This document shows, in pieces, positions 55,072-64,000 of a DNA stretch of 64,000 nucleotides. Made by a program: the position numbers and the translations under genes. Below the pieces are notes generated by a model. It was given only the letters and a program-made list of their open reading frames with translations. It searched no databases and was not told the origin of the DNA. Each line of letters starts with the position of its first letter. Within the stretch, counting starts at the first letter, position 1. This DNA comes from Bacillus cereus group sp. RP43 (GTDB lineage Bacteria > Bacillota > Bacilli > Bacillales > Bacillaceae_G): contig NZ_JARVHQ010000001.1 of assembly GCF_040459645.1 (NCBI RefSeq), forward strand, positions 3,782,001-3,846,000. Reading direction: 5' to 3'.

Positions 55072-56586
55072 ATGAAGTTATTAGAACAAATTGAAAAGTG
55101 GGCTGCAGAAACGCCTGATCAAACCGCTTTTGTTTGGCGAGATGCGAAAATTACGTACAAACAATTAAAGGAAGATTCTGATGCGTTAGCACATTGGATT
55201 TCTTCTGAGTATCCAGATGATCGTTCACCAATTATGGTATATGGCCATATGCAACCTGAAATGATCATTAACTTTTTAGGGTGTGTGAAAGCTGGACATG
55301 CTTACATTCCTGTAGATTTATCTATCCCAGCTGATCGTGTACAACGTATCGCTGAAAATTCTGGTGCGAAATTACTTTTATCAGGAACAGAAGTAACTGT
55401 AACTGATTTACCCGTTCGCACTGTAAGTGAAGACAACTTAAAAGATATTTTCTTTACTCATAAAGGGAACACTCCAAATCCTGAACATGCGGTAAAAGGT
55501 GATGAGAACTTCTACATTATTTACACATCAGGAAGCACAGGTAATCCGAAAGGGGTTCAGATTACTTATAACTGTCTTGTTAGCTTTACAAAATGGGCTG
55601 TAGAAGATTTCAACTTACAAACAGGGCAAGTATTCTTAAACCAAGCACCTTTCTCATTCGATTTATCTGTAATGGATATTTACCCATCATTAGTAACAGG
55701 TGGTACACTTTGGGCAATCGATAAAGATATGATTGCACGTCCAAAAGACTTGTTTGCTTCTTTAGAGCAATCGGATATTCAAGTATGGACTTCAACACCA
55801 TCTTTCGCTGAAATGTGTTTAATGGAAGCATCTTTCTCTGAGAGTATGCTACCAAACATGAAAACATTCTTATTCTGCGGTGAAGTGTTACCAAATGAAG
55901 TGGCTAGAAAATTAATTGAGCGTTTCCCGAAAGCTACAATTATGAATACGTACGGTCCAACAGAAGCTACTGTTGCTGTAACAGGTATTCACGTTACAGA
56001 AGAAGTGCTTGATCAATACAAATCACTTCCAGTTGGCTACTGTAAATCAGACTGTCGCCTTCTTATTATGAAAGAAGATGGTACAATTGCACCCGATGGT
56101 GAAAAAGGTGAAATCGTAATTGTCGGTCCAAGCGTAAGCGTTGGATATTTAGGAAGCCCTGAATTAACAGAAAAAGCATTTACTATGATTGACGGTGAGC
56201 GCGCCTATAAAACAGGCGATGCTGGCTATGTAGAAAATGGTCTTCTATTCTATAATGGTCGTCTTGATTTCCAAATTAAGCTTCATGGTTATCGAATGGA
56301 ATTAGAAGAAATTGAGCATCATCTTCGTGCATGTTCTTACGTAGAAGGAGCAGTTATTGTTCCAATTAAAAAAGGTGAGAAATACGATTATTTATTAGCG
56401 GTTGTTGTTCCTGGAGAGCATTCGTTTGAAAAAGAATTCAAATTAACATCTGCAATAAAAAAAGAACTCAATGAGCGATTACCAAACTACATGATTCCAC
56501 GTAAATTCATGTATCAATCTTCTATTCCAATGACCCCAAATGGAAAGGTAGATCGCAAAAAATTATTGAGTGAGGTTACAGCATGA
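55072..56586 (+). CDS. dltA: D-alanine:D-alanyl carrier protein ligase
   Basis: 504 residues, adenylate-forming enzyme. P-loop [12 protein letters not shown] at about residue 152, [21 protein letters not shown] and the C-terminal catalytic Lys in [10 protein letters not shown]. Activates D-Ala and loads it on DltC. Its stop overlaps dltB by 4 nt. Confidence 0.97.
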   Translation: MKLLEQIEKWAAETPDQTAFVWRDAKITYKQLKEDSDALAHWISSEYPDDRSPIMVYGHMQPEMIINFLGCVKAGHAYIPVDLSIPADRVQRIAENSGAKLLLSGTEVTVTDLPVRTVSEDNLKDIFFTHKGNTPNPEHAVKGDENFYIIYTSGSTGNPKGVQITYNCLVSFTKWAVEDFNLQTGQVFLNQAPFSFDLSVMDIYPSLVTGGTLWAIDKDMIARPKDLFASLEQSDIQVWTSTPSFAEMCLMEASFSESMLPNMKTFLFCGEVLPNEVARKLIERFPKATIMNTYGPTEATVAVTGIHVTEEVLDQYKSLPVGYCKSDCRLLIMKEDGTIAPDGEKGEIVIVGPSVSVGYLGSPELTEKAFTMIDGERAYKTGDAGYVENGLLFYNGRLDFQIKLHGYRMELEEIEHHLRACSYVEGAVIVPIKKGEKYDYLLAVVVPGEHSFEKEFKLTSAIKKELNERLPNYMIPRKFMYQSSIPMTPNGKVDRKKLLSEVTA

Positions 56587-57749
56587 CCGCATATGGATCA
56601 TTTTATTTTTTCGCTATAGTGGGCATTTTATTAATACCTACTATCATAGCTGGATTAAAAGGTAAAATGTTGCGTAAATATAATGCCGTTCTAACATTAG
56701 TAATGCTCGTTATTATCTTCTCTGATAAACCAAAGCAAGCAATGATGTTAGCAGCATTTATTATTTGGCAATATGCCCTTATTAAAGGCTATTTAATGTT
56801 AAGAAAACAAAATAATAGTACATTCACATTTTGTATGGCTGTTATTTTATCGATTTTACCTCTTATTTTGGCAAAAATCGCACCGTTTGTACCTGAATTG
56901 CATTTTATTGTTTTCGCAGGTATGTCTTACGTAACATTTAGAGCTGTACAAATGGTATTTGAAGTTCGCGATAACTTAATTAAAGAACTTTCCTTCTTTA
57001 ATTTCTGGGAATTCGTTTTATTCTTCCCTGCGATTTCAAGTGGACCTATCGATCGTTACCGAAGATTCCAAAAAGATATCCAAAAGCCACCTAGTGCTGA
57101 GGAGTATCAAAAATTATTATATACAGGGCTTAACCGTATTTTCCAAGGTTTTCTGTATAAATTTATAATCGCGCATTTGATAACAACATATCTTGTAAAA
57201 GCAGTATTCGCCAATCAAGATACACTTTTATCTAATGTGATTTTTATGTACGCTACTAGCATGCAATTATTCTTTGACTTTGCAGGTTATAGTGCGTTCG
57301 TAATTGGTATCAGTTACATGATGGGAATTAAAACTCCAGAAAACTTTAATAAGCCATTCCTTAGTCGTAATATTAAAGACTTCTGGAACCGCTGGCACAT
57401 GAGTTTATCATTCTGGTTCCGTGATTTCATCTACATGCGTTTCGTCTTTTTTGCAACGAAGAAAAAGTTAATTAAGAACCGTTACACAATTTCGTATATC
57501 GGTGCATTTTTAAACTTCTTCATTATGGGAATTTGGCACATCCAAGGAAGTGCTGTTGCGCAGTATGTTATTTATGGGCTATATCATGCCGCCTTGTTTA
57601 TTTTATTCGATATTTTCGAACGAAAAAACAAGAAGCATAAGTTTTGGCCAAACAATAAATTTACACACGTCCTTGCGATTGTAATTACGTTCCACGTTGT
57701 ATGTTTCGGTTTCCTAATTTTCTCTGGACACCTTAACAGATACTTTTAA
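56583..57749 (+). CDS. dltB: DltB, MBOAT-family D-alanyl transfer protein
   Basis: 388 residues, about 11 TM segments. MBOAT core with [39 protein letters not shown] and the conserved histidine in GIWHIQGS. Moves D-Ala from carrier DltC across the membrane. Confidence 0.97.
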   Translation: MTAYGSFYFFAIVGILLIPTIIAGLKGKMLRKYNAVLTLVMLVIIFSDKPKQAMMLAAFIIWQYALIKGYLMLRKQNNSTFTFCMAVILSILPLILAKIAPFVPELHFIVFAGMSYVTFRAVQMVFEVRDNLIKELSFFNFWEFVLFFPAISSGPIDRYRRFQKDIQKPPSAEEYQKLLYTGLNRIFQGFLYKFIIAHLITTYLVKAVFANQDTLLSNVIFMYATSMQLFFDFAGYSAFVIGISYMMGIKTPENFNKPFLSRNIKDFWNRWHMSLSFWFRDFIYMRFVFFATKKKLIKNRYTISYIGAFLNFFIMGIWHIQGSAVAQYVIYGLYHAALFILFDIFERKNKKHKFWPNNKFTHVLAIVITFHVVCFGFLIFSGHLNRYF

Positions 57750-57817
57750 TGCACCCTTCTTATACTATTAAGAAGTTGCACATATAATATATTTCGGATA
57801 TAAAGGAGATTTTAAAA

Positions 57818-58057
57818 ATGGCAGAATTCAAAGAGCAAGTATTAGATATTTTAGAAGAAGTATGTGAAAACGATATTGTGAAAGAAAACTTAGATGTTCA
57901 ATTATTTGAAGAGGGTATTCTTGATTCTTTCGCTGTAGTATCTTTATTAGTTGAATTCCAAGAGCGTTTAGATATTGAAGTTTCTATTTCTGATTTTGAC
58001 CGTGATGAGTGGGCTACACCAAATATGGTTATTAAAAAGTTGGAAGAAATCCGATGA
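57818..58057 (+). CDS. dltC: D-alanyl carrier protein
   Basis: 79 residues, acyl-carrier-like four-helix bundle with the phosphopantetheine serine in [13 protein letters not shown] (Ser at about residue 36). AAGGAG site upstream. Its last codons overlap the dltD start by 4 nt. Confidence 0.96.
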
Positions 58058-59229
58058 ACAAAGCAAAATTTGGTCCGATGCTTTTAGCATTGGCCCTTTT
58101 TGCTGTATTCTTACTTATTCCAACGCGCTTCCTACTTCCACTTTTAAGTGATGAGAAAGTAGAACAAGCTGCGACTTCTTTAAAAGAAGAAAAGATTCAA
58201 AGTATGATTTTACAGCAAAAGATGTTAGCAGATCCGAAATATCTTCCGATGTACGGTTCATCGGAATTCGCACGTATGGATGCTTTTCATCCATCGAATT
58301 ATTTCAAAGTAAAGCCTGAAGGATTCACACCATTCCTACTTGGACGCGGCGGAACACAAGACCTTGTACATGTATTAAACTTCGCATCTACAATGGATCA
58401 ATTGAAAGATAAGAAAATGATATTTGTTCTTTCTCCGCAATGGTTTGTACCACAAGGTATTGATGAGACACACTTTGCACCTAACTTTTCAAAACAACAA
58501 GGTTACCACTTCATTTTCAACGATGATTTAAAACCTGAAATGAAAAAACAAATTGCGAAGCGTTTATTAAACTTTGAGATTGTAAAAAAAGAAACTTTAT
58601 TAAAAATTTCGCTTGAAGGTATCGCCTACGATGATACAAAGTATAAAGTAAAAGCACTTGCTGCTAAACCTTTCGCTTATATTTATCGTAACATTCTAGA
58701 TCGTAAAGATTTATTTACAGCTATGTTTAATATTAAGCCGCATAAAGAAAAGCTTGACCCATCATTGAAACAAATGAACTGGGAAGAAGCTCGTAAACAT
58801 GCTGATCAAACAGGTGCAGTAGAATCAGGCTCTAACGAATACGGTATCGAAGATGATTACTTCAATAGCAAAATTAAGAAGAAATTAAAGCAACGTGAAG
58901 GCTACTTAAAAAATGATGCTTATGACCAATCACCAGAGTATGAAGATTTACAAATTGTACTTGATTTATTAAAACAATCTGGTGCAAAACCACTCTTCAT
59001 TTCTGTTCCTGTAAAAGGTCCTTGGTATGATTACGCTGGCTTCCCGAAAGAAAAACGCGAATTATACTACAATAAGGTTCATGAGCAAATTAAGAAAGCT
59101 GGCTATCCAATTGCTGACTTCTCAAATCATGAGTATGATAAGTACTTCTTAAAAGATCATATGCACTTAGGTTGGAAAGGCTGGGTTTACATCGACGAAG
59201 CTATCCAACAATTTTATAAAGCAAACTAA
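58054..59229 (+). CDS. dltD: DltD, D-alanyl-lipoteichoic acid synthesis protein
   Basis: 391 residues: N-terminal TM anchor and an extracellular SGNH-type domain with the nucleophile in [10 protein letters not shown] (Ser about residue 70) and the Asp-His pair in LKDHMHLGW near the C-terminus. Transfers D-Ala onto lipoteichoic acid, lowering envelope charge and sensitivity to cationic peptides. Last gene of the operon. Confidence 0.97.
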
Positions 59230-59231
59230 CG

Positions 59232-59265
59232 AAAAGACCACTTGAATTATTCAAGTGGTCTTTTT
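59232..59265. terminator. Bidirectional terminator after dltD
   Basis: AAAGACCACTTGAAT / ATTCAAGTGGTCTTT, 15 bp, with T runs; contains the stop codon of the convergent gene. Confidence 0.92.
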
Positions 59266-60341
59266 GTATATACATTTTGTAATTGTTCAATTACATTCTC
59301 CGCTTCTTTCATGACACGTTTCACTACGTGCTGAGCTGATTCCGTTCGTGCTAATGATGATGCTTGTCCCGCCCAAAGCGACATATACTCTTCCTTATTT
59401 TGCTTCGCTGCTTCTTGACGTATTTTTGAAGTTAATACGTTTTGCACTGGATACATCGGTAAATTCTCTTCTCTTCCTTCATGTTTCTCTATAAATTCAT
59501 TGCGAATACCCCGTGCATATTTCCCAGAAAACGCTCGGGTTACCGTTGTACTCGTATCCGTACTATGTAAAATCGCTTTTTTATACACGTCATGCGTAAT
59601 ACTTTCTTCACTCGTTAAAAAGGCTGATCCCATTTGAACAGCTTCTGCCCCTAACGCAAATGCCGCAACAAGCCCTTGTCCATTCATTACACCACCTGCT
59701 GCGACAATCGGGATATGAGGTACTTCCGCTACTAATTGCGGGATTAATGCAAATGTACCAATCATCGCATCTTGTTCTTTCCCAATAAACGTTCCTCTAT
59801 GCCCTCCTGCCTCGCTACCTTGCCCGGCGATAATATCTACCCCTAACTCGGCAAGTGCTTTCGCTTCCGCTACATGGGTAGCTGTTCCGATAATTTTTAT
59901 CCCTTCCCTTTTCAAAGCATCTATTTCTTCTTTTTCTAACGTTTGAAATGCAAAACTAACGACTGGTACCTTTTCCTCTAATAATACTTGTAATTGTCCT
60001 TTATAGCTTTTTGGAAGTTTTAAAGTCTTTTCTTCCTCTATACCTAATTCTCTATTCACTCCACTAAGTAATACTTTCGCCTCGTTTACCTTCTCTTCTT
60101 CTATCTGTATCTCTTTCGTTAAAAGTAAATTAACACCGAAAGGCTTATTTGTTAGTTCCCTTATTTTATAAATCGCTTCACGGATTTGTTCTGGGCTCAT
60201 ATATCCTGCTCCAAGCGTACCTAATCCTCCGCTATTACTCACAGCTGCAACAAGTTCTGGCGTTGTAATCGCTCCTGCCATACCTGCTTGAATGATGGGA
60301 TACTTAATTTGTAATATATCTATTACTCGACTTGTAAACAT
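59247..60341 (-). CDS. Nitronate monooxygenase-like flavoprotein
   Basis: 364 residues from the second of two ATGs after GGAGG (MFTSRVIDILQIKYPIIQAGM); a 27-codon extension lacks a site. FMN-binding TIM barrel with AGMAGAITTPELVAAVSNSGGLGTLGAG, GQGSEAGGHRG and AAGGVMNGQGLVAAFALGAEAVQMGSAFL. The catalytic His of class I enzymes appears in EAGGHRG. It may be nitronate monooxygenase or a FabK-like enoyl reductase; the former is the common reading. Confidence 0.85.
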   Translation of the reverse strand: MFTSRVIDILQIKYPIIQAGMAGAITTPELVAAVSNSGGLGTLGAGYMSPEQIREAIYKIRELTNKPFGVNLLLTKEIQIEEEKVNEAKVLLSGVNRELGIEEEKTLKLPKSYKGQLQVLLEEKVPVVSFAFQTLEKEEIDALKREGIKIIGTATHVAEAKALAELGVDIIAGQGSEAGGHRGTFIGKEQDAMIGTFALIPQLVAEVPHIPIVAAGGVMNGQGLVAAFALGAEAVQMGSAFLTSEESITHDVYKKAILHSTDTSTTVTRAFSGKYARGIRNEFIEKHEGREENLPMYPVQNVLTSKIRQEAAKQNKEEYMSLWAGQASSLARTESAQHVVKRVMKEAENVIEQLQNVYTKRPLE

Positions 60342-60456
60342 CATTTTCCCTCCTACTTTCCCTATACCTTCTTTATATGACATGCTTTCCCCTTCTTTTA
60401 CAAGGATTGAACTTTCGCTCAAGCGAATATATTGAAAGAGAAGGAGGCTGAGAACA

Positions 60457-61368
60457 ATGATTTATCCAAATGCGTTAAAAAAAGGTGATACAGTAATGAT
60501 TGTTGCACCGTCTGGCCCACCAACACTTGATAATGTATTAAAAGGCGTGAACGTATTAAAAGAGATGGGATTATCCGTAATAATTGGAAAGAGTGTTTAT
60601 GAAAAGTATGGATATTTAGCTGGAAATGATCAAGTCCGTCTTGATGATATACATGAAGCCTTTACCAACAATGAAGTGAAAGCAATTTTCTGTGCACGAG
60701 GTGGTTACGGAAGTGCTCGTCTCCTCCCTTACATTCAATATGAAATCATTCAACGGAATCCAAAGATTTTTTGGGGATATAGCGATATTACGGCTTTACA
60801 TACTGCCTTTTCACGTTATGCAGAGCTTGTAACTTTTCATGGTCCAATGATTGAAGAATTAGGAAAAGGTATAGATTCTCTCTCTTTATCTTCTTTCAAT
60901 CAACTATTCCATCCGTATTCATCTATCTTATATGCATCAGAATGTATCGTACCTACCTCTTGTACAGTTACAGGCACATTAGTTGGAGGGAATTTAACTG
61001 TGTTAACAAGTATAATCGGCTCGCCCTATGAGATAAATACGGCAAATAAACTTTTATTGCTTGAAGATATTGGTGAAGAACCGTACCGCATTGACCGGAT
61101 GTTAAATCAACTACTTTTATCTGGACAGTTTAATGAATGCAGTGGCGTTATTTTTACAAGTTGTCACGACTGCAACCCTTCTAAACCGTCCCAATCATTG
61201 CAAACAATATTATATGAATATTTCACGCCATATAATATACCTGTGTTATTCGGTTTACCGATTGGACATATAAGTCCAAATATCGGTATTCCCCTCGGAG
61301 CTACAGCAACAATAAATAACAAAACTGTTTCTATTTCTTCTGGTATAGCCACTCCCTGCTCAAATTAA
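60457..61368 (+). CDS. LD-carboxypeptidase (S66 family)
   Basis: 303 residues, ATG with GAAGGAGG. S66 motifs: VAPSGPP at the N-terminus, nucleophilic Ser in FWGYSDITALH (about residue 110), Glu in LLEDIGEEPYRIDRML, and His in PIGHISPNIGIPLG. Cleaves murein tetrapeptides (LdcA) or microcin-C-like adducts (MccF); the two subgroups cannot be separated by eye. Cytosolic. Confidence 0.9.
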   Translation: MIYPNALKKGDTVMIVAPSGPPTLDNVLKGVNVLKEMGLSVIIGKSVYEKYGYLAGNDQVRLDDIHEAFTNNEVKAIFCARGGYGSARLLPYIQYEIIQRNPKIFWGYSDITALHTAFSRYAELVTFHGPMIEELGKGIDSLSLSSFNQLFHPYSSILYASECIVPTSCTVTGTLVGGNLTVLTSIIGSPYEINTANKLLLLEDIGEEPYRIDRMLNQLLLSGQFNECSGVIFTSCHDCNPSKPSQSLQTILYEYFTPYNIPVLFGLPIGHISPNIGIPLGATATINNKTVSISSGIATPCSN

Positions 61369-61397
61369 AAAGGAAAAGCTGATAAGCTTTTCCTTTT
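61367..61397. terminator. Terminator between LD-carboxypeptidase and SseB genes
   Basis: AGGAAAAGCT-GAT-AAGCTTTTCCT-type stem with A/T runs both ways. Confidence 0.8.
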
Positions 61398-61794
61398 ACT
61401 TATAATAATTAAAGATTCGTCCAGATGCGATATCTGCAATTTCTTCTGGAATAAATGTTTTACTCATATCTGTTCCAACATTTAATACAGCTGTCGCATC
61501 TTTCTCGATACTACCAAATAATTCTTTTCCACGTATCGTAATAAGGGGTGTCCCTTCTGGCAACACATCTTTTACAAATTCCAATTGCGTAAAGAATGGA
61601 ACGATCCATCTATCCTCTCCTTGGAAATGACGTAAACGAAGTGTGCCTTCTGTTGCTCCGTCCTCTGCTTCTAATGAACCAGCAACATAAAAATCAGTTG
61701 TTAAGAGCAATTCATAAAATTCCTTTTGCTTTTGTTTATCCTCTCCTGCTAAAACGAGTACCTCTTCTATTTTTTTTACTGGAATTTGCTTCAT
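61396..61794 (-). CDS. SseB-domain family protein
   Basis: 132 residues. FYELLLTTDFYVAG, a WIVPFFTQLEFVKDVLP strand-helix unit and LNVGTDMSKTFIPEEIADI match the SseB N-terminal domain (enhanced serine sensitivity), common as single-domain proteins in Bacillus. Cytosolic; function unclear. Divergent start about 90 bp before the next gene. Confidence 0.8.
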   Translation of the reverse strand: MKQIPVKKIEEVLVLAGEDKQKQKEFYELLLTTDFYVAGSLEAEDGATEGTLRLRHFQGEDRWIVPFFTQLEFVKDVLPEGTPLITIRGKELFGSIEKDATAVLNVGTDMSKTFIPEEIADIASGRIFNYYK

Positions 61795-61881
61795 ATGATG
61801 ACACCCCTATTTTCAAAATGATTATACTTAGATTATACGAAATATTCTTATTTTTTTCTACATAATTCCGCAATTATTTTC

Positions 61882-62436
61882 TTAAAATAATTTTAAAGCA
61901 TCTTCAGTCGTAACGATTTTAGCAAATTCATCATGCAAGTTTACAAGTGTCATATTGTGAATATCCTCTGCACTATACTCTGTTTCATCTGGACCGATGC
62001 GGTTAAAAGTAGCCGTCGCGTCACTCACTACATACGTTGTAAATCCTAAATTACCTGCCATCCGTGTTGTCGTCTCTACACAATGATTTGTCGTTAATCC
62101 AACAATCACTACAGTATTACATTTCTGCTCTCTTAATTGTTCCTCTAAATTCGTCCCAATGAATGCACTGTTAACAACCTTTTGAATAATAATCTCACCT
62201 GGTAATGGCCTCACTTCTTTTTTAAAACGTACTGTTTCTGCATCTAGATGAAACATTGACTCCACATTTTCTTTATTCACATGCTGAATATGAATAACTA
62301 GTAATTCTCTTTTTCTCCATTCTTCTAACAAACTTTTCATATTTTCTTCCGCAAAAAGGTTATTCCTCACGCCCCAGTACGGTAAGTTGAATGCTTCCTG
62401 TACATCAATGATTATAAGTGCTGCTTGTTTAAGCAT
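61882..62436 (-). CDS. Isochorismatase-family cysteine hydrolase
   Basis: 184 residues. The catalytic triad Asp in LIIDVQEAF (about residue 10), Lys in IIQKVVNSAF and Cys in GLTTNHCVETTTRMAGNLG (about residue 130) is complete. Such enzymes hydrolyse nicotinamide or other amides; substrate not readable. It lies 14 nt after an AhpD-like gene, so the two form an operon. Confidence 0.9.
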   Translation of the reverse strand: MLKQAALIIIDVQEAFNLPYWGVRNNLFAEENMKSLLEEWRKRELLVIHIQHVNKENVESMFHLDAETVRFKKEVRPLPGEIIIQKVVNSAFIGTNLEEQLREQKCNTVVIVGLTTNHCVETTTRMAGNLGFTTYVVSDATATFNRIGPDETEYSAEDIHNMTLVNLHDEFAKIVTTEDALKLF

Positions 62437-62449
62437 ATTATCCTCCTAG

Positions 62450-62860
62450 TTAATTGGGCTGTAATTGAAACAGAAAACCAAGTTGCTGTGAAGCAGTAAT
62501 AAAACAAATATAAGCACAAAGCTCTACAATTTCTTTTTCAGTCCAATATTGTTTTAATACATGAAACATATTATCATCTATCGCCTTTTGGTCATGAACA
62601 AATGCATGTGCAAAAGTAACGGCTACGCTAATTTCTTCTATCTTTTGTATATCATCCGGCTTTCCCTTTGCCATACAGTACGGACATTCATTCCCAAACG
62701 CTAATGTTCTTCTTACTTGCTCCTTTAACTCTGTGGAAAGGGTCCCTGTACTATACAATGTATTCTCTAACGTACTCCACGAATTTAATATATCTGGATT
62801 ATGGCCTAATAATTTTTGAAACTTTGTATCCCCTATATTTGATAATGTAATTCTCTCCAT
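62450..62860 (-). CDS. Carboxymuconolactone decarboxylase/AhpD-like protein
   Basis: 136 residues from the second ATG after GGAGG (MERITLSNIGDTKF). All-helical AhpD fold with the redox pair GNECPYCMAKG (CxxC) and AHAFVHDQKAIDD. The histidine usually three residues after CxxC is absent, so activity may differ. Operon with the isochorismatase-like gene, divergent from an Lrp-type regulator that may control it. Confidence 0.82.
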   Translation of the reverse strand: MERITLSNIGDTKFQKLLGHNPDILNSWSTLENTLYSTGTLSTELKEQVRRTLAFGNECPYCMAKGKPDDIQKIEEISVAVTFAHAFVHDQKAIDDNMFHVLKQYWTEKEIVELCAYICFITASQQLGFLFQLQPN

Positions 62861-62986
62861 CATTTTCCCTCCTATTTCCTTCTTTTTTATTGTAAAATAA
62901 ATAAAGTTCACTTTACATTTCATATGAATCTTAATTTACAATTTTTCTTTACAAAAATCATCATTTTACTGGAGGTATATTTACAA

Positions 62987-63439
62987 ATGCAATTAGATCG
63001 TGTTGATCGAAAAATTTTAAATGAATTATATAATGATAGTCGCCTTTCGATGCGTGAATTAGCAAAACGAGTAAACTTATCGGCTCCGTCTACTACAGAA
63101 CGTGTTCGTAAACTTGAAAGTGAAGGAATTATTCAAAAATACACAATCGATATCGATTATAAAAAAGCAGGACTTGTTTTAGATTGTATTTTAGAAATCA
63201 CTTTAAAAAATGGTGATACAACACGTATGCAACAGTTTATTCAGTCTTATCCATCTGCAAGTTTTTGTTACCGAGTAACAGGAAGCTTATGCTACATTGT
63301 AAAAATCTCTGTTCCTTCACTTGTTGAACTTGAAGAATTTATCAATGATGTTTCTTCATATGCAACGACAGTTTCTCATATCGTATTATCAGAAGTAGCT
63401 CTTACTCCGGATATTGAACATATCTTCCCAGAAGATTAA
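62987..63439 (+). CDS. Lrp/AsnC family transcriptional regulator
   Basis: 150 residues from the ATG with GGAGG. N-terminal HTH (DRKILNELYNDSRLSMRELAKRVNLSAPSTTERVRKLE) and C-terminal RAM ligand domain (CYRVTGSLCYIVKISVPSLVELEEFI). Senses an amino acid or related ligand. Faces the AhpD-like/hydrolase pair across a 126-bp gap, a layout typical of a local regulator. Confidence 0.93.
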   Translation: MQLDRVDRKILNELYNDSRLSMRELAKRVNLSAPSTTERVRKLESEGIIQKYTIDIDYKKAGLVLDCILEITLKNGDTTRMQQFIQSYPSASFCYRVTGSLCYIVKISVPSLVELEEFINDVSSYATTVSHIVLSEVALTPDIEHIFPED

Positions 63440-63472
63440 TTCATCTTTATTCACAAAAAGAGTAAAAACCCC

Positions 63473-63501
63473 TTACATTAAGAATAAAAATGATATATTA
63501 T
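63473..63501 (+). promoter_or_regulatory. Promoter of the 60-aa gene
   Basis: TTACAT (63473-63478), 17-nt spacer, TATTAT (63496-63501). Confidence 0.5.
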
Positions 63502-63539
63502 GTATTAAAATACATAAAGTTCGAGAAAGGGGCTTTACA

Positions 63540-63722
63540 TTGAAAATCTGGTTTTATGAAAAAACGGCACAATTAGATGACTTGCTTGGTATTTGGGACA
63601 ATGTTCCGACCATCCCTCGAATTGGTGAAAAAGTTGAACTTCTAAAAACAGTTCGGATCGTTACAGATATTAAATATGTAAAGAACGGTAATAATTTTCG
63701 TGTAGAGATTATTACAAATTAA
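63540..63722 (+). CDS. Conserved small protein (60 aa), unknown
   Basis: Starts at a TTG with AAAGGGG 8 nt upstream: KIWFYEKTAQLDDLLGIWDN then VPTIPRIGEKVELL. Soluble, beta-rich with a compact charged C-terminus (VKNGNNFRVEIITN). I recognise no family. Strong terminator behind it. Confidence 0.65.
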   Translation: MKIWFYEKTAQLDDLLGIWDNVPTIPRIGEKVELLKTVRIVTDIKYVKNGNNFRVEIITN

Positions 63723-63748
63723 AAGGTAGCTCTTTAGGAGCTACTTTT
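63721..63748. terminator. Bidirectional terminator
   Basis: AAAGGTAGCTC / GAGCTACTTTTT hairpin between two convergent genes. Confidence 0.8.
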
Positions 63749-63751
63749 TAA

Positions 63752-64000
63752 TTATCTATTATGCGCTTTCTTTATAACAATTTTATCTTCTTCTACAGAA
63801 ACTGTTACATAATCATTTTCTTCTAACCGAAGCTTATTTACAGCTTCATCAGGTAGTTCTACAGCCATCAATTTATCTGTTACTATCACTTGGCTATATA
63901 TTTCATTTTCTTCTGATGTATTCGCTACTTTTTCTTCATTTATGAAACGAACCGGTGGCACACTAACTTCTTTTACTGTACGCCATTGTTTCCAAATGTA
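63752..64000 (-). CDS. AbrB/SpoVT-like domain protein, 5' end beyond the window
   Basis: The reading frame is open to the window edge (KQWRTVKEVSVPPVRFINEE...), so the start is probably outside; a GTG at 63961 lacks a ribosome site. The C-terminal ~40 residues (LMAVELPDEAVNKLRLEEND then YVTVSVEEDKIVIKKA) have the swapped-hairpin look of AbrB/MazE/SpoVT DNA-binding domains, here at the C-terminus. Function cannot be assigned from the fragment. Confidence 0.6.
   Translation of the reverse strand, partial: YIWKQWRTVKEVSVPPVRFINEEKVANTSEENEIYSQVIVTDKLMAVELPDEAVNKLRLEENDYVTVSVEEDKIVIKKAHNR

Overview
The window is chromosomal DNA of a low-GC Gram-positive, almost certainly a member of the Bacillus cereus group (B. 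cereus, B. anthracis or B. thuringiensis). Supports are strong AGGAGG-type ribosome sites with many TTG and GTG starts, SAM-I, lysine and T-box leaders, CodY-, Fur- and WalR-type sites, spore genes (gerW/ytfJ), and the gene order ilvE-ilvBNC-leuABCD-hisZGDBHAFIEJ. I see no rRNA, tRNA, CRISPR array, prophage or intact insertion sequence. It reads as core genome, with unusual content mainly in the intergenic spaces.

Layout. 0-8.7 kb: envelope-stress and transport genes, namely pspA with a membrane partner, an NhaC-family carrier under a SAM-I riboswitch (probable methionine carrier MetT), a DUF402 phosphatase-like protein, a glutamate/dicarboxylate symporter, a CwlO-like peptidoglycan hydrolase behind a WalR-type box, and a sodium symporter under a tryptophan T-box. 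8.7-15.7 kb: a leftward sulfate assimilation and siroheme operon (yezD-cysH-sat-cysC-sir-DUF3906-sumT-sirB-sirC) under a second SAM-I riboswitch. 15.8-22.3 kb: lysA under a lysine riboswitch, a secreted DUF3888 protein, lipoteichoic acid synthase, pssA, a D-2-hydroxyacid dehydrogenase and a small protein. 22.4-39.4 kb: histidine and branched-chain amino acid operons, both leftward.

39.6-54.6 kb: short genes and regulators, including UPF0180, GerW, a KtrB-type potassium channel subunit, MarR and YrvL family regulators, a thioredoxin-like protein, UppP, a MATE pump, an APH-like kinase, a Cas4/AddB-like iron-sulfur protein and a Fur-controlled flavodoxin. 54.9-64 kb: the dltXABCD operon, a nitronate monooxygenase-like enzyme, an LD-carboxypeptidase, SseB, isochorismatase-like and AhpD-like proteins, an Lrp regulator and a partial gene at the right edge.

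How the genes work together: sulfate to sulfide to cysteine/methionine (two SAM riboswitches), lysine/DAP, histidine, and isoleucine/valine/leucine synthesis are each controlled by their own RNA leader. LtaS, DltXABCD, UppP, the CwlO-like hydrolase and the LD-carboxypeptidase all act on the cell envelope.

The most notable non-coding signals are: (1) four tandem ~213-bp repeats at 43.46-44.27 kb, each apparently an independent small-RNA gene with PhoP-box-like hexamers at 11-bp spacing, C-rich loops, a terminator, and a compensatory base change between copies; (2) a promoter, 16-codon leader peptide with two adjacent His codons and mutually exclusive hairpins before hisZ, i.e. a ribosome-dependent attenuator where Bacillus would normally use a T-box; (3) a structured ~270-nt transcript candidate at 40.3-40.6 kb; (4) a probable FsrA-like small RNA divergent from the Fur-controlled flavodoxin operon. 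All positions and base pairings were read by eye; no database search or folding was run.
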